Origin: Euptelea pleiosperma
Lineage: Eukaryota > Streptophyta > Magnoliopsida > Ranunculales > Eupteleaceae
Length of the DNA stretch: 64,000 nt
Assembly (NCBI GenBank): GCA_035048495.1
Contig: CM068544.1
Location: 43,921,893-43,985,892, forward strand
Reading direction: 5' to 3'
The translations under genes and the position numbers were made by a program. Positions 45,798-58,735 of the stretch are shown piece by piece; within the stretch, counting starts at the first letter, position 1; the number at the start of each line of letters is the position of its first letter. A model generated the notes under the pieces. That model was given only the letters and a program-made list of their open reading frames with translations, did not search any database and was not told where the DNA came from.

Positions 45798-47655
45798 TAA
45801 AAATATATATATTGGTGGACCTTAGCCCATACCAAATATGTGACCCACATATTGATCTGGGCCACCTCTTGAGATGGGCATATCTTGCAAGATCAACGGT
45901 TCAGGTTTCTCTAGTTTGCCTGTTTCTATAGGTCAGACATAATTTTGATCCATGGCGGCCTTGGACTTATAGTTAAGTGCCAACTGTTTAAGGTTAAGGT
46001 GGCCCATAACTGTAGTTATCCTTACCAGTCGAGAAAAAGCAAGTAGAGTTAAAAGGCTAGGACAGTTGGCACTTGACTATAAGTACAAGAACGCCATGGA
46101 TAAAAAAAAATTCTTGTCGGTGAGGAACCGGTTTTCACTTGTTTGGAAATCCAAGCTCGAGTCGGAGGGGATGCCAAGTGCATGAGCCAATAGCCATCCA
46201 CGCACAACATGGTACAATGAGTAGGAACTCGTGATTGGCATGTTTTATTTTTTATTGGATAAACAGTGCTTAGCATGCTATTGCTATCTGATACAACTCT
46301 TGTGGAATTTTGGCAATCTTTTACCGCTGTAATTATGAATTAGCGACCTTGGCATCATTAAGGATTATTCTTAGACCATGAAAAGACAACTATACCCTTA
46401 CCCTTATGTATCAGATTGGCTCCACATAGACCTTGATCCAAACTGAAATAAATATATTACTTTTTTTTTTTTACATATTGTTGACAAAATATAGGGAACT
46501 CCTATGTTATCTTTGAAATTTGATACAATTTGAAAATGCTGACTCAAGCCCTATGACTTGGTTCATTGTCATTTGACCACTGTTGATAAGAGTTGACTAA
46601 CAAAGTTTTTGGTGAAAAGACGAAAATGTCTTTTTTCTTTAAATTTGGATCATAAACATATGTGAGAATTCTGGTCAAAATCCTAACCCCAAAATGACAC
46701 GGTTGTGGTAGTTGGTCATCCAAGAGATTCTAGTAGGTTGGTCAACAGTGAATCCTATATCGTCCATAAATGGCCCTAATCACAAGAGCAATGGTTTTGT
46801 CTCTGTTTTTTTTCACCTTTTATAAGCAAATTTATTCATTTATCTTGGAGTAGTAGGATCGATGACAACCTTATACATACGTTAATACATAGATTCCTTT
46901 TTATGTCAGCACGCCTATTAAAAATAAAGGGTCGATGAGCCATTTGGAATCCAAGGAGTCCTTACGTGTCTTCTTTCTTTTATGCCTTGCCCCAAAACAA
47001 CCTTTCCTAGCTCCTTCAAATATCTTTTTAAGGTCAAGCACAACCCTAATCGTTCTTTAGACATGGAAAAACTGAATAACAAGCTACTTATTACCCATCA
47101 TGTAGACATCCACATGGCATTTTTGGGGCACACATGACCACTTTATTGTAGAACATGCCACATGCCGTGTTTTGAAACTGCAACGTTTCACCTACACTGT
47201 GGCGCATACAAAGTTGACATGTGTTCAAGTACTCCAACAACATTATCTCATATTTAAAGCTTATTACAAGGAAAAACTAGTGGGGATCGATATAAATATT
47301 TCTAACTTAGGAAAAGTCAAAGTTGCCCGGGCTAATGGAAATAGGTAAGTATATGAGTATTGAGAAATGGATAGCCAATCAAAAGAAAACACATATCCAA
47401 AATAGTGATCCCACATTGTGTATCCTGTCCTAGTTTAGTATAATACACCCCGATCGACATCATAGAAAAATAGAAGAACTCCTATGCTGACATCATTTAT
47501 TAGTAACGGAGCTACAAAAAGAATCTACAAAAGCTCAACCGATCGAGATATGAAAATAATCATCTCATGGTGTTTAATCACTCTCAAATTAAACTACTCC
47601 GAGATGTAAGAAAAAATGCAATCAACAATCCTCTAATGGCCAAGTTCATTATAAA
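45798..47655. other. Intergenic with partial inverted-repeat copy
   Basis: 46485-46770 resembles one arm of the element at 41129-41996 (CTATGTTATCTTTGAAATTT; CATTGTCATTTGACCACTG). A mirrored pair AGTTAAGTGCCAACTG / CAGTTGGCACTTGACT lies at 45970-46080. No gene recognised. Confidence 0.45.
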
Positions 47656-47930
47656 GCACTAGGGGTACACCACGTGCACCTTACACATGGCACCCTCGTA
47701 GAGATCATTGACTGTATCGATGTTTGACCCATCCCTAAGTGGACCTATATGCAAAAAACTTAGCCTGATTAATGGTTTCAAAAATTATTTGGGGTACTCA
47801 AATCCAAAGGTTTGAAATCACTAATCTGACTGATATTTCGTATATAGGTCCACCTAAGTATGGGACAAATATACATAAGGTCAGTGGTCTCTAAGATTGT
47901 GCCATGTGTCTTATACCATTGTCCCTCATC
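47656..47930. mobile_element. Diverged MITE with the shared module
   Basis: The arms CACATGGCAC and GTGCCATGTG enclose ATCGATGTTTGACCCATCCC and a mirrored ATACATAAGGTCAGTG, with CTGACTGATATTTCG in the middle. Ends and target duplication not resolved. Confidence 0.5.
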
Positions 47931-48982
47931 ATCATTGATGAGGGACATGGGCGTGCTGGACAACCTGAACTGCAAAGGGATTGGGTGATCCAGATAGAGA
48001 TCGGAGCCCACCGATCCAATCCATCAATCCAAAAATTGATCGTCTCGGGATGAGATCACCGTTTCCGTGGGAAGTCTCACTTTGTCTCGGGGTGAGATGC
48101 ACTGATCCTGTTCTGGATCGATCCGGCCTCCAACTCCGAGATTTCAAACCATGTTGTAAAATAGGATATTTGTGGTGTAGTCTACAAAGTGTAGGTATTT
48201 TAACATATGGGTCGGACTCAGGGGACCCCCTTTTCTGATCCCTCTCTTGTTCGTGTGCTTGGCCGTTGGATTTGGTGATTGTCAGTACCGATCTGGCATC
48301 ACTTTTTTAACATATATATCCTTCCAAATTGTATGTATTTGGACCTATGCCCCTCATGGTCCATGCTTAAATATCTCATATGTCATCAAGTATCAAGATT
48401 AAAGTGAATAATTCCTTCTTTAGTTTTGAAAACAACCTCCCAAGATGCCCCTTGTTTTGCTTCTCTTTTGTCAATCCCTTTAGGGGATTGAAAATGAGGT
48501 CAAAGTTTTGGACCCAGATCAAGGTCCATCCATCGAAGGATCTAGAAGATCTGTTGTATTCGATGACGTTAGCGATAGGTTGCATGGACGGCCGGCTTTG
48601 GAAGATTAATTAAAATACTAAACGACAGTGCTTAGGTCATAGAGGATAAAGATCAAATAATTAACATAATTAGATGGTTTAATTTTGATAATTCAATTTG
48701 GTTCATCTTTGACCTAAGCGATCTCATTGAGACTGCTATCCACGTGTGCAACAAAATGCACGGAGGAGGCTTATCCTGACCCCAAGTATTCACTAATGGT
48801 GCAACCTGGGTTTACGACATACACGTACCACATGGTGACGAGTGGCAATTAAATGCCATGTGGATTTTCTCACGGGTCACTATCAGAGTTACGTGCCATA
48901 AGCTGACCATTTCATATATAGTGTGAAATGCACCCCGTCTCATGTTGACCATTTCATAGTGTGAAATGGGGCCCCTTAGATA
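47931..48982. other. Intergenic with a half MITE
   Basis: At about 48206-48260, GGGTCGGACTCAGGGGACCC is one end of the GGGTCGGGCTC family without a partner. A frame at 48380-48613 has no motif. No gene recognised. Confidence 0.4.
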
Positions 48983-49317
48983 CGGGTGTCAATTTTACCC
49001 GTTTGACCGAAAACCGGTTTTGGTTCCACATTTTTGTGAACTGATTAAAAAAGAACTGGAAATGGAACCGAACCAAAAATAACGGTTCTGGTTATAGGTA
49101 GTTAGATTTGGATCCTGAAACCGATATATAAATATAGTAATAAAATTATAATATTATTAATATTTGTACCCATATACTAGAACCGAAACCAAATAATTGA
49201 TTCTGATTCTGAATCTATCATTTTGAGAACCGAAACCTGTAAGAACCAGCAATATCCGATCCGGTTCTGGGTACCTTAAGAACAGAACTGGAACCGGCCC
49301 GTCCCGACACCCCTACT
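48983..49317. mobile_element. hAT-like MITE, GGTTCC-rich
   Basis: 8-bp duplication CTTAGATA at 48975-48982 and 49318-49325. Left end CGGGTGTCAATTTTACCCG, right end CCCGACACCCCTACT. GAACCGGAACC-type words fill the arms. Confidence 0.8.
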
Positions 49318-49325
49318 CTTAGATA

Positions 49326-50510
49326 GCGGGACCCAAAAAATACCATATTTGGTTGGAAATCAATTTCAAGCGACAAAGCTAGAGCTAGTTTTGGCATTTG
49401 TAGGTTGTAATAAAGAACAGTTGGAGCTTAGAAGAAAAAGAAAATTAAGACAATGTCTCTTCCTAGTTCTTACTTCCAGGCCAATCTTCCAAAGTCAATT
49501 TCCACACACCAAAATAATAAAGAAAGTCAAAGCAATTGGAGATTCTAGAAGGATAGCTGTATTTTATATATAGAAATATCTCGCATTTCAAACCCAAAAC
49601 AACCTCCATACATGGTATTCTTTTCTTCCTTGTTTAAAGCGAAACCAGGTTGGCCACGATGATGGCTTCATCAAAACTAGATTTCCTTATTAATATATGT
49701 AACAGTGTAATGGGAATCCCGCTTAGGAGTGGATGGGTAGCTTTCTTACACGTCTCACACCCTCCTCACCTTATATATGTGGCAAGTTTCAGGCCAGTAG
49801 TACCTTCCCGCGCGTGTAGCAAAGAGGCTGGGTTGTTTTTCTAGTTAAGAAAGTTAAAAAAATTAATCAAGAATTGTAGGGGAATTGCAATTCATGATTG
49901 GTTTATACCTGCAAATTGTTGGGGAATTTCTAGTTAACAATCGTTGTCAACTGTTACTTAGATCCTTAGGTGGACCTACTTATTAACAACCAGGCTGATT
50001 AGTTATTTCTAAGGTTTGGATCTTCGTACCCCAACTAATGTAAGATATCCCACGGTTAAAAATCAACCCATAAAAGATACCAATTCAACAGTTACAAATT
50101 TATAACTGTTGGGCATGGCACATTATTAGAGACCATGGACTGTATAGATGTTTGTCCCATCTATACATGTTAAAAATCAGGCTGATTAAAAAGTGATCTA
50201 ACCTTTGGATATGAGTACCCCAAGTAATGATAGATATCCCACGGTTAAAAATCAACTAATAAAAAAACACCAATCTAACGGTTACAAATAACTAATCTTG
50301 CCACATAGGGATGAGTGAATTAATCTAGGTGTCAGAGTTGGAGCCTGATAAAAATCATCTCTACCCAGAAATAAAAGTCCAGGAGTTAGAAGTTTCTCCT
50401 CCCCTCTAAAACTTCTAATTCTAAGAAGTGTCGGATTTGGAAATATAATTCATGGAACTGAAAACCCTACAGAAGATTTTTTTATTCAGTCAATGCAAAC
50501 GACTCTTGTG
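49326..50510. other. Intergenic, no gene recognised
   Basis: Frames at 49349-49573 and 49650-49844 show no motif. Between 49940 and 50300 parts of the shared MITE module recur (AACCAGGCTGATTAGTTATT; AATCAGGCTGATTAAAAAG) without clear ends. Confidence 0.4.
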
Positions 50511-50683
50511 GGCTTAAGTGGCTCATTTTTTGGGCCCATTAACCTCAGGGATGTTTAGCCCACCTATTGGTTGATATACACAATAAAAATCAGCTTGAAT
50601 GATGATTTCTAGCATTAGTATTTTGTACTAAAAAAACATGAACTAAAATAAATCCTAAAAATAATCAACCATTTTTTTTTTGG

Positions 50684-50828
50684 CTGAGCCTCCGAGGACT
50701 CCCTTTTTCTGACCCCTCTTGGGAGTTGGGCTCTTGGTTGAGAATCCAACAGTGGATTCTCAGAACCCACAGCCGAGAGCCCGATTCCCAAGAGGGGGTC
50801 AAAAAAGGGGGGCTCCTGAGCCCGACCC
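50684..50828. mobile_element. Small GGGTCGGGCTC-type palindrome
   Basis: A near-perfect 145-base foldback: CTGAGCCTCCGAGGACTCCC ... CTGACCCCTCTTGGGA and its mirror ending GAGCCCGACCC. Flanked by TTTTTTTTGG on both sides. It sits within a decayed hAT-like MITE spanning about 50510-50950. Confidence 0.7.
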
Positions 50829-50829
50829 T

Positions 50830-51625
50830 TTTTTTTGGTATCTAAAAGCTATTCCACAAAGGGTGGGCTAGACATCCTTGTGGTTAGTGGGCCCAAAAAA
50901 ATGCGCTATTTAGGGCTACCAGAGTCCTCTGCATCCAAAGACCAATGCATCTAAATTTTTTCCGACCCCTACCAGAACTTCGTCGGCATAAATGTTAATC
51001 ACATTACTTATTTAATTGTAAATATAATTCATTTCTATCCAATTATCATTAAAATGTTCTTAGGAAGTTAAAAAAAAATTTTGCTAAATTAATTACATAT
51101 TTGTATTATTTATTATTGAATTTCCCTTCAACCCTACATTGTTGATTATTTACTGTCATGGGGGATGATCTTCAAATATTTGCAACTCCACATGAGTATG
51201 CGCGGCTGGCTCATAAATGGGTTGGGAAGCAATATGGGCTTTGAAGACAATGGCATAAAGCTTCGGCCTCTATTGGAAACCTAACTTTGTGGACTGGCTT
51301 GGTCCCTGTCCCAAAAGCCCAGAAACAAGCATGAGCAGTAGCATGGATGGGCTAATTAACAATTCAACACATCTAGAGTCCATGTCGGATGCCCATGAAT
51401 GAAAGACAATCAAATGTCCTGATTCTCACCAGAGGCAAGTGCATGATCAAGGGTGTGGAATTTAAGATCTCCTGAGCGAAAATCAATCTGATTTGATGAA
51501 ATTTTTTTAAGGAGGATATCATCAATGACGAGATTATCCTCACCAAAAACTAGCCTTTAACTCATCTCTATATGGGCCATCTGATCGTGTGTCACTTTAA
51601 TTTGTCATTTTAGTGTCAATATATC
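50830..51625. other. Intergenic, no gene recognised
   Basis: The first 120 bases complete the hAT-like MITE interrupted at 50684. The rest shows no exon. A GAATCAATCTGATTTGATG-like stretch near 51480-51580 is a worn MITE arm. Confidence 0.4.
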
Positions 51626-52039
51626 TGATAAGTACCTCGACCATTCCACCTCAAAAGACTGGCCTCTCAAGGGGAAGAGGATCTAATTACTTAACCCGGG
51701 CACATAGCAATCCACCACGCTTAAGAGCCGACGTCAAGGCGACGATCTAGGGGACCCCTTTTTTGTCCCGAAGAAGGCCTCTCGGAGGCGTGCAGGGGAA
51801 TTTTTCCCGAAAACACACCCCACGTCACTGCGGCCATTTAGGGGACCCCATTTTTGTATTGAAGAAGGCCTCTCGGAGGTGTGTAGGAGAATTTTTCCCA
51901 AAAACACCCCCCCCGCAACTCGAACCCAGGACATGGTGCCCGCTCTAAAACCAAATGATAAGTACCTCAACCATTCCACCTCAAAAGACTGGCCTGTCAA
52001 GGGGAAGATGATCTAATTACTTAACACGGCCACATAACA
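51626..52039 (-). mobile_element. Second TRIM retrotransposon
   Basis: Direct repeats of 84 bases at 51626-51709 and 51956-52039; on the - strand they run TGTTATGTGGCC ... ACTTATCA (TG...CA). Two bases after the first on that strand comes TGGTTTTAGAGC, a worn tRNA-Met primer-binding site. GTGGTGGAT precedes the other repeat. The flanks ATATC / CTATC match 4 of 5. The interior contains a tandemly doubled segment (GAAGAAGGCCTCTCGGAGG twice) and GGGTTCGAGTTGCGGG. The plan matches the TRIM at 14692-15043. Confidence 0.82.
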
Positions 52040-52215
52040 CTATCCCCCAACACCACCTCTCTTCCCCTTCCAACACGTACATATTCACTCAAGAATAATG
52101 AATACCAACCAATGGATTTTTTTTTTTTTTTGAACCAGCCACATTTTGATCTATTCGATTAGTAGCCTTATGTAGCACATGTTTTTGGGCCCACTGACTG
52201 CATGGATGTTTAGCC

Positions 52216-52465
52216 CAAGGTTTAAAAGCAGGGATCATTGTAACGGTATAAAAGACTGGGGGTGTTACCGGTTTTTTTTCCCCGTTATAACGGATTGTAA
52301 CACAAGGGCAAACACGGAAAATAATGGCACTAAAATTTAAAATTTGAATTTCAAATTTTCAATAAAATTTATTCGGAAGAATAACGGCCGTTATTCTCAC
52401 GGGGAAGGTCCGAATCCATTCTAATGGCCGTTATGTTCGTTATAAGGGCCATTTTTTGAACCATG
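52216..52465. mobile_element. TAACGG-type foldback element nested in a MITE
   Basis: 8-bp duplication GTTTAGCC at 52208-52215 and 52466-52473. Ends CAAGGTTTAAAAGCAGGG and TTTTTTGAACCATG. It interrupts a CTGACTGCATGGATGTTTAGCC-type MITE whose other half continues to about 52640. Confidence 0.78.
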
Positions 52466-52785
52466 GTTTAGCCGACTCCTTCGTTGATATACACCTTAAA
52501 AAATTAAAAATCCACCCTGATTGGTTATCTCTAGCCAATATTAGATTTTAACACTTTTGGTCAATCAATCTGATGGCCATTATTCTCTAGCCGAGGATTA
52601 GGCTAAACATCCATGTGGATCAGTGGGGCCCAGAAAAATGTGCAACGTAGATCACTGATTGGACTGGATCAAAATGTGACGGGTTCAAAAAAATTTGCGG
52701 CAGCAAAACCTCTACTTGTAGAAAGTTTTCTCACTTACTAATTAATAATAACAATGATACATGTATAATTAACTGATAAAACAAA

Positions 52786-53167
52786 GGGTCAGGCTCGTTG
52801 ACAGCCCTGAAATTACAGGATTCTGTACAGGATACAACACTCGTGGAGGACTCCGAGCGTATGGATGTTTGTCCAATATGTAGGTGGACCTACAAACCAA
52901 AATTTAGCCTGATTAGTGATTTCTAGACGTTGGATTGGACTTATTTTCATGGGTTGATCTCAACTGTGGGAATTACAGCAGTATTTGAGGTACAAAGATC
53001 CAACGCCTAGAAATCACTAATCAGGGCTGAATTTTGGTTTGTAGGTCCAGCTAGGGATTGGACAAACATCCATACGGTCAGAGTCCTCTTAAGAGTGTGC
53101 CATATGGCACATATTTGTGTCCTGTACAAAATCCTGTCATTTTAGAGCTGTCAACGGAGCCCGACCC
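52786..53167. mobile_element. Mutator-like MITE, GTTGACAG ends
   Basis: Perfect 9-bp duplication TAAAACAAA at 52777-52785 and 53168-53176. Ends GGGTCAGGCTCGTTGACAG and mirror CTGTCAACGGAGCCCGACCC. Interior: GGATGTTTGTCC, ATTTAGCCTGATTAGTGATT and mirrored copies. It ends 139 bases from the 3' end of GPAT5. Confidence 0.9.
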
Positions 53168-53305
53168 TAAAACAAAACACCCATAAAAAAAATGTTACAA
53201 ACCAAGAAAGGCAAACGGCAAACACCTATCTACAATGGTTACATCATCTTCAAGATTCAACAAAACACCCAAAAAAATAACAAGAATAGAGCTAGCAATC
53301 TTGAT

Positions 53306-55664
53306 TCAGTGTATAAACGGCTTAAAAGCACTCACAACCTTCTTGATGCGATCAACACACGATGTGTAAGAAACAGTCCCATCGTTCCCAGCCAGCACTC
53401 TATACTTGTCCTTCCTAGTAAAGTTGGTGCACTCGAACCCCAGCGTAGCTGCTAAGATCCTCTGCACATAATTCGCCACGTCATGCGGACTCTTACCAGC
53501 TGAGCAGGTTGCCTCCACAGGCAACTGATTCAAGAATGTCACCTCGTAAACTGGCCGAGGGTTCATAAAGAAGAAAATAGGATCCAACGCCTTCCAACCT
53601 CTAGCCGTTGTTGCATGAAAGAACCCCACCCTATAGTTCATGGCAACTGGGACTATCCTGTCCGTCAATTCAGCAAAAAGTGCACTAAATCTCAATAGAA
53701 ATGGTTCACGACACGTGGTGCCTTCAGGACACACCACCAGGTCTCCTTTTGCTAGTTCTCGCTTTATCTTCTCTGCATCCACATGGCGGATTCTGGTCAG
53801 TCGAACAGTTGGTATTGGTGATAGTATCTCGGATAGACGGGAAACTGAGTATGTGACGGCCGGGATTTTACGTCGGAGGACAACTGATAACACAACGGGG
53901 TCCATAAGTGTGCGGTGCGTACAGACAAAGAGAACGCCACTGTTAGAGCTGGATGCGGGCGGTGGTGGCTTGCCTTTAACCATGATTTCACCGCCAAATA
54001 ATCGGGTTGTGTAGGGGATAATCCACATTGGTAGTATCATGCCTACTATGATACGTATTGCAGCAAGTATGATTCCTAAGGGAAGCCATAGGAGGATGAG
54101 GAGTGCCATTGATGGTGTTGGACGCTTGACTAACCGCCCATCGTGGAAGATGACCGGAAGCGGGCGAATGAGTTGATTCTCATGCTCTTGGTTGTTGTTG
54201 AATGGTGGGTGCTGTTGTTCCTGCACACAAACGCATAGTTTATAGGTTATGTAATGCTTACGGCAAACGAGTGCATATATATGTGGTGCGCGCAAGTGGA
54301 ACTGGGGGGGAATTTTCCAAAAAAATGTGCGCAATAATGTGGTGTGAACCCTAGCTGATCAACGTGTGGTCTTGATTAATGCAACTTCACCCTTGAAATC
54401 ACATTGTCACAGCCAAAATTTTCTCGCATTATTGATTAGATTATATCTATGTGTCACATATGTTTAGTCTCGATAATTGATCTAGGTTATCGCTTCCACA
54501 TTATAATTACACTGAATGCTAATATATATGTTAAGGGATGTCGGAGTATCGTTTCGATACGAGTGGTTTCTTATACTTGTCTTGAATTCATGTATTACAT
54601 CCATGACGAATAGCGATCATGACTCGAGTTCCTAGTAACGGAAACGGGGAGGGGATCATCATCTACACCCCATTCCTCTTAAATGAAAGAACTATGGATA
54701 TAGATTGGGATAGAAGGTTAGATGGCTCGGCCGGTCATTCCAAATTGTGTGGGATACATATGGTTTTCTTGATCCTTTGTGTTTCTTGTATGTTGACAAT
54801 TGGGAGGAACGCAATCGATCAGAGAGTTTGGATCTACTACTCGAGACAAATTGTTGTTTGAGTATGTCTGAAGTCTAATAGGGAGACGGAGACCCATCAA
54901 ATGGTGGAACCCAACTCATATGCATGTGCGCCACATGTACGTACAGAAATTTGAATGGTGATCATGAATTCTGCCATTCTTACACCTCCATATTCTAGCG
55001 TGTGATGTAGTTTTAGTATGTAAAGAAAAATTATCTTAGGGTTACTTACAACCCTATTTCTTCGACAAAATTAAATATCACTCACCTTGCAGAAAGATAG
55101 GAAGGACGGACCAGATGCACGCCTGCCTAACCCTACGGTTGGTTGTTCGCCATTACACAAGACCTTGACACGGTTGGCGATCGAAACAATTTCGTCTCTA
55201 ACAAAACCAGTGGCGAATCCAAACCGGTTCACCTCGAGCTCGCTCCCGATCACCTCATCAGCACGTAAATGCTCCTTCACAAACCTCTCCACCATCACAC
55301 GGGGGCTCTTAGTCACTACAACCCTCTTATCATAGGAGCTAAAGACCCTCCAAGCCTCCATATCTATATCATCCATATAAAACTTAGGGAGCACTGCACG
55401 TGCCACCGACTCGATCTCTGATTCTCGAACTCCTGCGACGGCCATGAAGATGGTTAGCTTGAGACCAGCATCCTCCATCCCGAGCATGGCTAGCAATCGA
55501 ACCACCGGCCATACCATTAACAACAGAGTGAACCGTATCAAACCTGATGCTTCAAATGCCACTAGCATGAAGTACGAGAAAGGGTCATGATCCTTCAGAA
55601 GCGTTCCTTCGAGTTCTGATACTACTGATTCCATTAGGGTTTCTTTAGGATTCTTAGATTCCAT
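53306..55664 (-). CDS. GPAT5: Glycerol-3-phosphate 2-O-acyltransferase, GPAT5/7 type
   Basis: ER-membrane enzyme adding acyl-CoA to the sn-2 position of glycerol-3-phosphate for suberin monomers; Arabidopsis GPAT5 acts in root and seed coat. Two exons, 55664-55086 and 54220-53306, 865-base GT-AG intron, 497 aa (GPAT5 is about 500). The N-terminal HAD-like domain has SELEGTL at 16-22 where active family members have DxDGT, so both phosphatase aspartates are replaced, as in the GPAT5/7 group. Residues 233-262 are hydrophobic. The acyltransferase blocks are intact: HRTLMD (H295, D300), [15 protein letters not shown] (320-334), [10 protein letters not shown] (358-367), VPVAMNYR (383-390). The tail ([20 protein letters not shown]) is very like Arabidopsis GPAT5. 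A TTATAA word on its strand at about 55710-55716 could be a TATA box. GPAT7 cannot be excluded. Confidence 0.95.
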
Positions 55665-56296
55665 CTTTAGATCTTGTTTGAGATCTCTTCTAACAGTGGC
55701 GATCTAAGGTTATAAGGTTATGGGATCAGGGTTGCTTGATTGAGTCCTAACATGGGGAATATGGCAGTTTATCGGTTTACAACTACCTCCTGTCGTTTTC
55801 CTTTCTTAAGGAGTATTTATCAATAGGACAACAAAAATATGGTGTCTCACCAGATATCATCACGAGGTGGGGCCCACAGGATTTGAGAAATTTAATGTGT
55901 CGAAATGTTTCTGTAGCCGTACACTTCGTGTACATGTGGCAATCTCTGGTGTGGCAACACCAATTTTGGGATCGTGCAGGGATATCTAATTTTTTGACTA
56001 GAGTGAAATTTAAAAAAAAAAGGTCGAAATGGACAGATTGTTGAGGATTAGACGACACGCTAAGACCCAAATACTGGTCACTTAACTTCAACAACTTCGT
56101 CTACTTCTCACGCCTCCTATTTTTTGGTCCACACATGCACCTAAAAATGCGCCTACCATTACCCTTTAGGTTACTGACCAAGCTAACGTGCGCTGAGTCC
56201 GTTGGTTTTCTATTACAAATGTTTCAATCTGCTCACGTCTCACGTTTGCCCATGCACCAAAGTAGCTAGGATTTTGCTGGGGTTTTTTTTTTCTTA
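55665..56296. other. GPAT5 upstream region
   Basis: Probable promoter of GPAT5. A - strand frame at 55783-56094 shows no motif. No other gene recognised. Confidence 0.4.
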
Positions 56297-56779
56297 GGGC
56301 CAGTTTGGTAACACACCACTGCGGGAAAATAAAATATTTTCTCCCGCTAATATTCGTCCGGGCGCGTTTGGCAGCCACTTGCCCCTGGCGAATATTAGCT
56401 GGGCCCACAAATTTGCCCGCTCGTCAGGAAAACATTTGACCACCTCCCCCCCTATGTAAATATTTTCACGCCGATTAAGCCTTAGTGGGAAAATTTTATT
56501 TTCTCGTAGAAAAATAACTATTTTTAATAAAATTAAGTTTTTTAATATATAAAAATGAGTTTTTTTTATCCTTTGACATAATATGTGGGTCCACACTCGC
56601 CTAACCCATTTTTGATTTACTTTGATATGTGGGACCCACTCAAATTGAAAGAAAATGAAGTAAGCTGAAGTAAGCTAGCTTATACAAATATTGATATGAA
56701 CAAATATTTAGCCAAGATAATATTAGCCTGGCTAAATATTCACCATCGGAACTCATTTTCTCACATACCAAACAGGCCC
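56297..56779. mobile_element. Tourist-like MITE, second copy
   Basis: Ends GGGCCAGTTTGGTAAC and CATACCAAACAGGCCC flanked by TTA (56294-56296, 56780-56782). Shares AATGAAGTAAGCTGAAGT and GTGGGACCCACTCAAATTG with the copy at 34059-34538. Confidence 0.87.
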
Positions 56780-56972
56780 TTAGAGAACCTAGGAGGGGAA
56801 TTTGTGTTGGTCCTCTTGTTTCCTGCGGGATATGAAGATACGTTTTCATCCAAAAAGAACAATGGGGTGTGACCCTTAATACCCACGTTTACTAATTCCC
56901 TAGGAATTCAACCACAAGAAAAGAGTTTAGGGTAAGTTTGGCTAAGGACGTTCTGCCAACCATTGGATGTAG

Positions 56973-57507
56973 CAGGGGCCGTCTCAATACGAGTTGAGGC
57001 CTAAGGTGAAAACTCTATATAAGGCCTTTTTTATATTTAATATATTAATATATCTGGTATTACTTAAAATTTTAATTTTCTATATATTAAGATATCTTTA
57101 TATAAAAATTATTCATGATAAATAAAAAACTATGGAAAAAATTTAGATGCAGAAGACTCCCGTTGCAATCGAGATACAGAGGACTCTCAGGACCCTACAT
57201 AGATCATTTTTCGGGCCAATGATTGCGTGGATGTTCAGTCCACCTATTGGTAGATAAACACACTAAAAATCAGCTTGATTGATGATTTCTAGGCATTGGA
57301 TTTACTACCCCAAAAAACATGCTTGAATCCAAAGAAGTAGTAAAATCTATGGCTAGAGATAATCACTCAGGTTGATTTTTGGTTGATACGTATATCGATC
57401 CCATATGGGGTGGGTTAAAAATTCATGTGGTTAATGGGACCTAGGTCGGGGGGCCTTCACTCATCAAAGGGCCTTAGGCGACCACCTTAAGGTAGAGACG
57501 GCCCTGG
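56973..57507. mobile_element. hAT-like MITE (CAGGGGCCGTCTC)
   Basis: Inverted ends CAGGGGCCGTCTC and GAGACGGCCCTGG, with GGCCTAAGG / CCTTAGGCG just inside. The flanks GGATGTAG (56965-56972) and GGATAGAG (57508-57515) match 6 of 8. Interior arms: GCGTGGATGTTCAGTCC, AATCAGCTTGATTGATGATT and the mirrored CATGTGGTTAATGGG. Confidence 0.75.
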
Positions 57508-58440
57508 GGATAGAGACACAACCTTGTTCCATACTTCTATTAGAAGGTCTATTATTTTTCTTATCTTGTAAATTTAATTAATCCACTTTTTCGCGTGGGA
57601 TTAGAAATGTCAGAATGGGATGATTTTTGGCAAGGATGATGACCATGGTGAGGAGATCAGGGTAATCCAAATTCCATCCTTGTAGGCCTCACATAGGCAT
57701 GTCAGGTGGGAAGATTATAAGGCGTGTCAAAATAACTTGACCCTATATGAAAGGAAGGCAAGAAGGGCAAAACGAGTGGACAGCCAGTGTAGGTACGACT
57801 TAAGCACAGATACTGACATACATGTAGGTAAGGAGAAGTTGAAATTGGGAGAGATTTACATATAAATTCCATATAATTTATATTTTTGGTGCTTGCTGAA
57901 CGTAGAATTGAAGTAGGCTAGAAAGTTAAATGTGTTGCTATGGTTGCTCACCTTCTTTGGTTTTTCTTTTTCTCTTTATGTTTTCTTCTCCTAATGCACG
58001 GGTAGGTAAGTTTAGGCAAGACAAATTCTGCTATACTTTGCGTATTTTATTCTTTCTCTCATACATTTCTTTTGGTGGGTAAGCTGGGATGGAATTACAG
58101 GCTTAATCCCAACAGCAGAGAAGTGAAATAGGAGAAGAAAGAAATACTAATCCTTCAAGTACAAGGGAAATTTGGATCTGGATCTACTTAGATTATAATC
58201 CAAATATGTTCTACTTATTTTTTTGTTTTTCTGGGCTGTGTATTAACCTTGCTAATATAGTAAGGTGTTTGGAGTTGGGAGGTGGTTCATTCACTTTTGC
58301 AAAAGCAAAACCACCGATGGATTCCTGGGATCCACGGCCGAGACAAAACGTGAACTTGTTGGTTCACTTTTGTTGGTTCCCTGATCCCGATCCATCTTTT
58401 AATGGTAGTTTTCCCTCGGTGGACCACAGTATTGGACACT
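57508..58440. other. Intergenic, no gene recognised
   Basis: 57590-57670 has a worn arm of the GGGTCGGGCTC family (GTCAGAATGGGATGATTTTT). A frame at 58206-58481 has no recognisable motif. No RNA gene seen. Confidence 0.4.
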
Positions 58441-58443
58441 GTC

Positions 58444-58725
58444 AACCATGGTTTAAAATAACACCATTTAAACGATTTTAGCAGCCGTCAAAATGGTAAC
58501 GCACCAAGCCCGTTACATTAAAAAACCTTTTCGACGCTTAGAAAACAACGGCCGTTCTTTTTCATTTTAACTGCCGTTAAAATCGTTTCACCAGCCGTTA
58601 AAATCTAAAAAATTTCTGCAAACGCCCCAGAAATTCCATTTTAACCATTAAATTTCATTTTTTTCATTTTTTTCTTCTATCCATTATAACAGCAACGCCC
58701 CAGTCGGTAATACCATTAAAACGGC
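58444..58725. repeat. TAACGG-type foldback, right end worn
   Basis: Left end ACCATGGTTTAAAATAACACC, then degenerate GCCGTTAAAATCG units, ending near AATACCATTAAAACGGCC. No target duplication visible. Confidence 0.55.
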
Positions 58726-58735
58726 CTCTCTTTTT

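Noticed and set aside
51763..52000. Frames over 51734-52000 on both strands
   Set aside because: They lie inside the second TRIM and come from its doubled internal segment.
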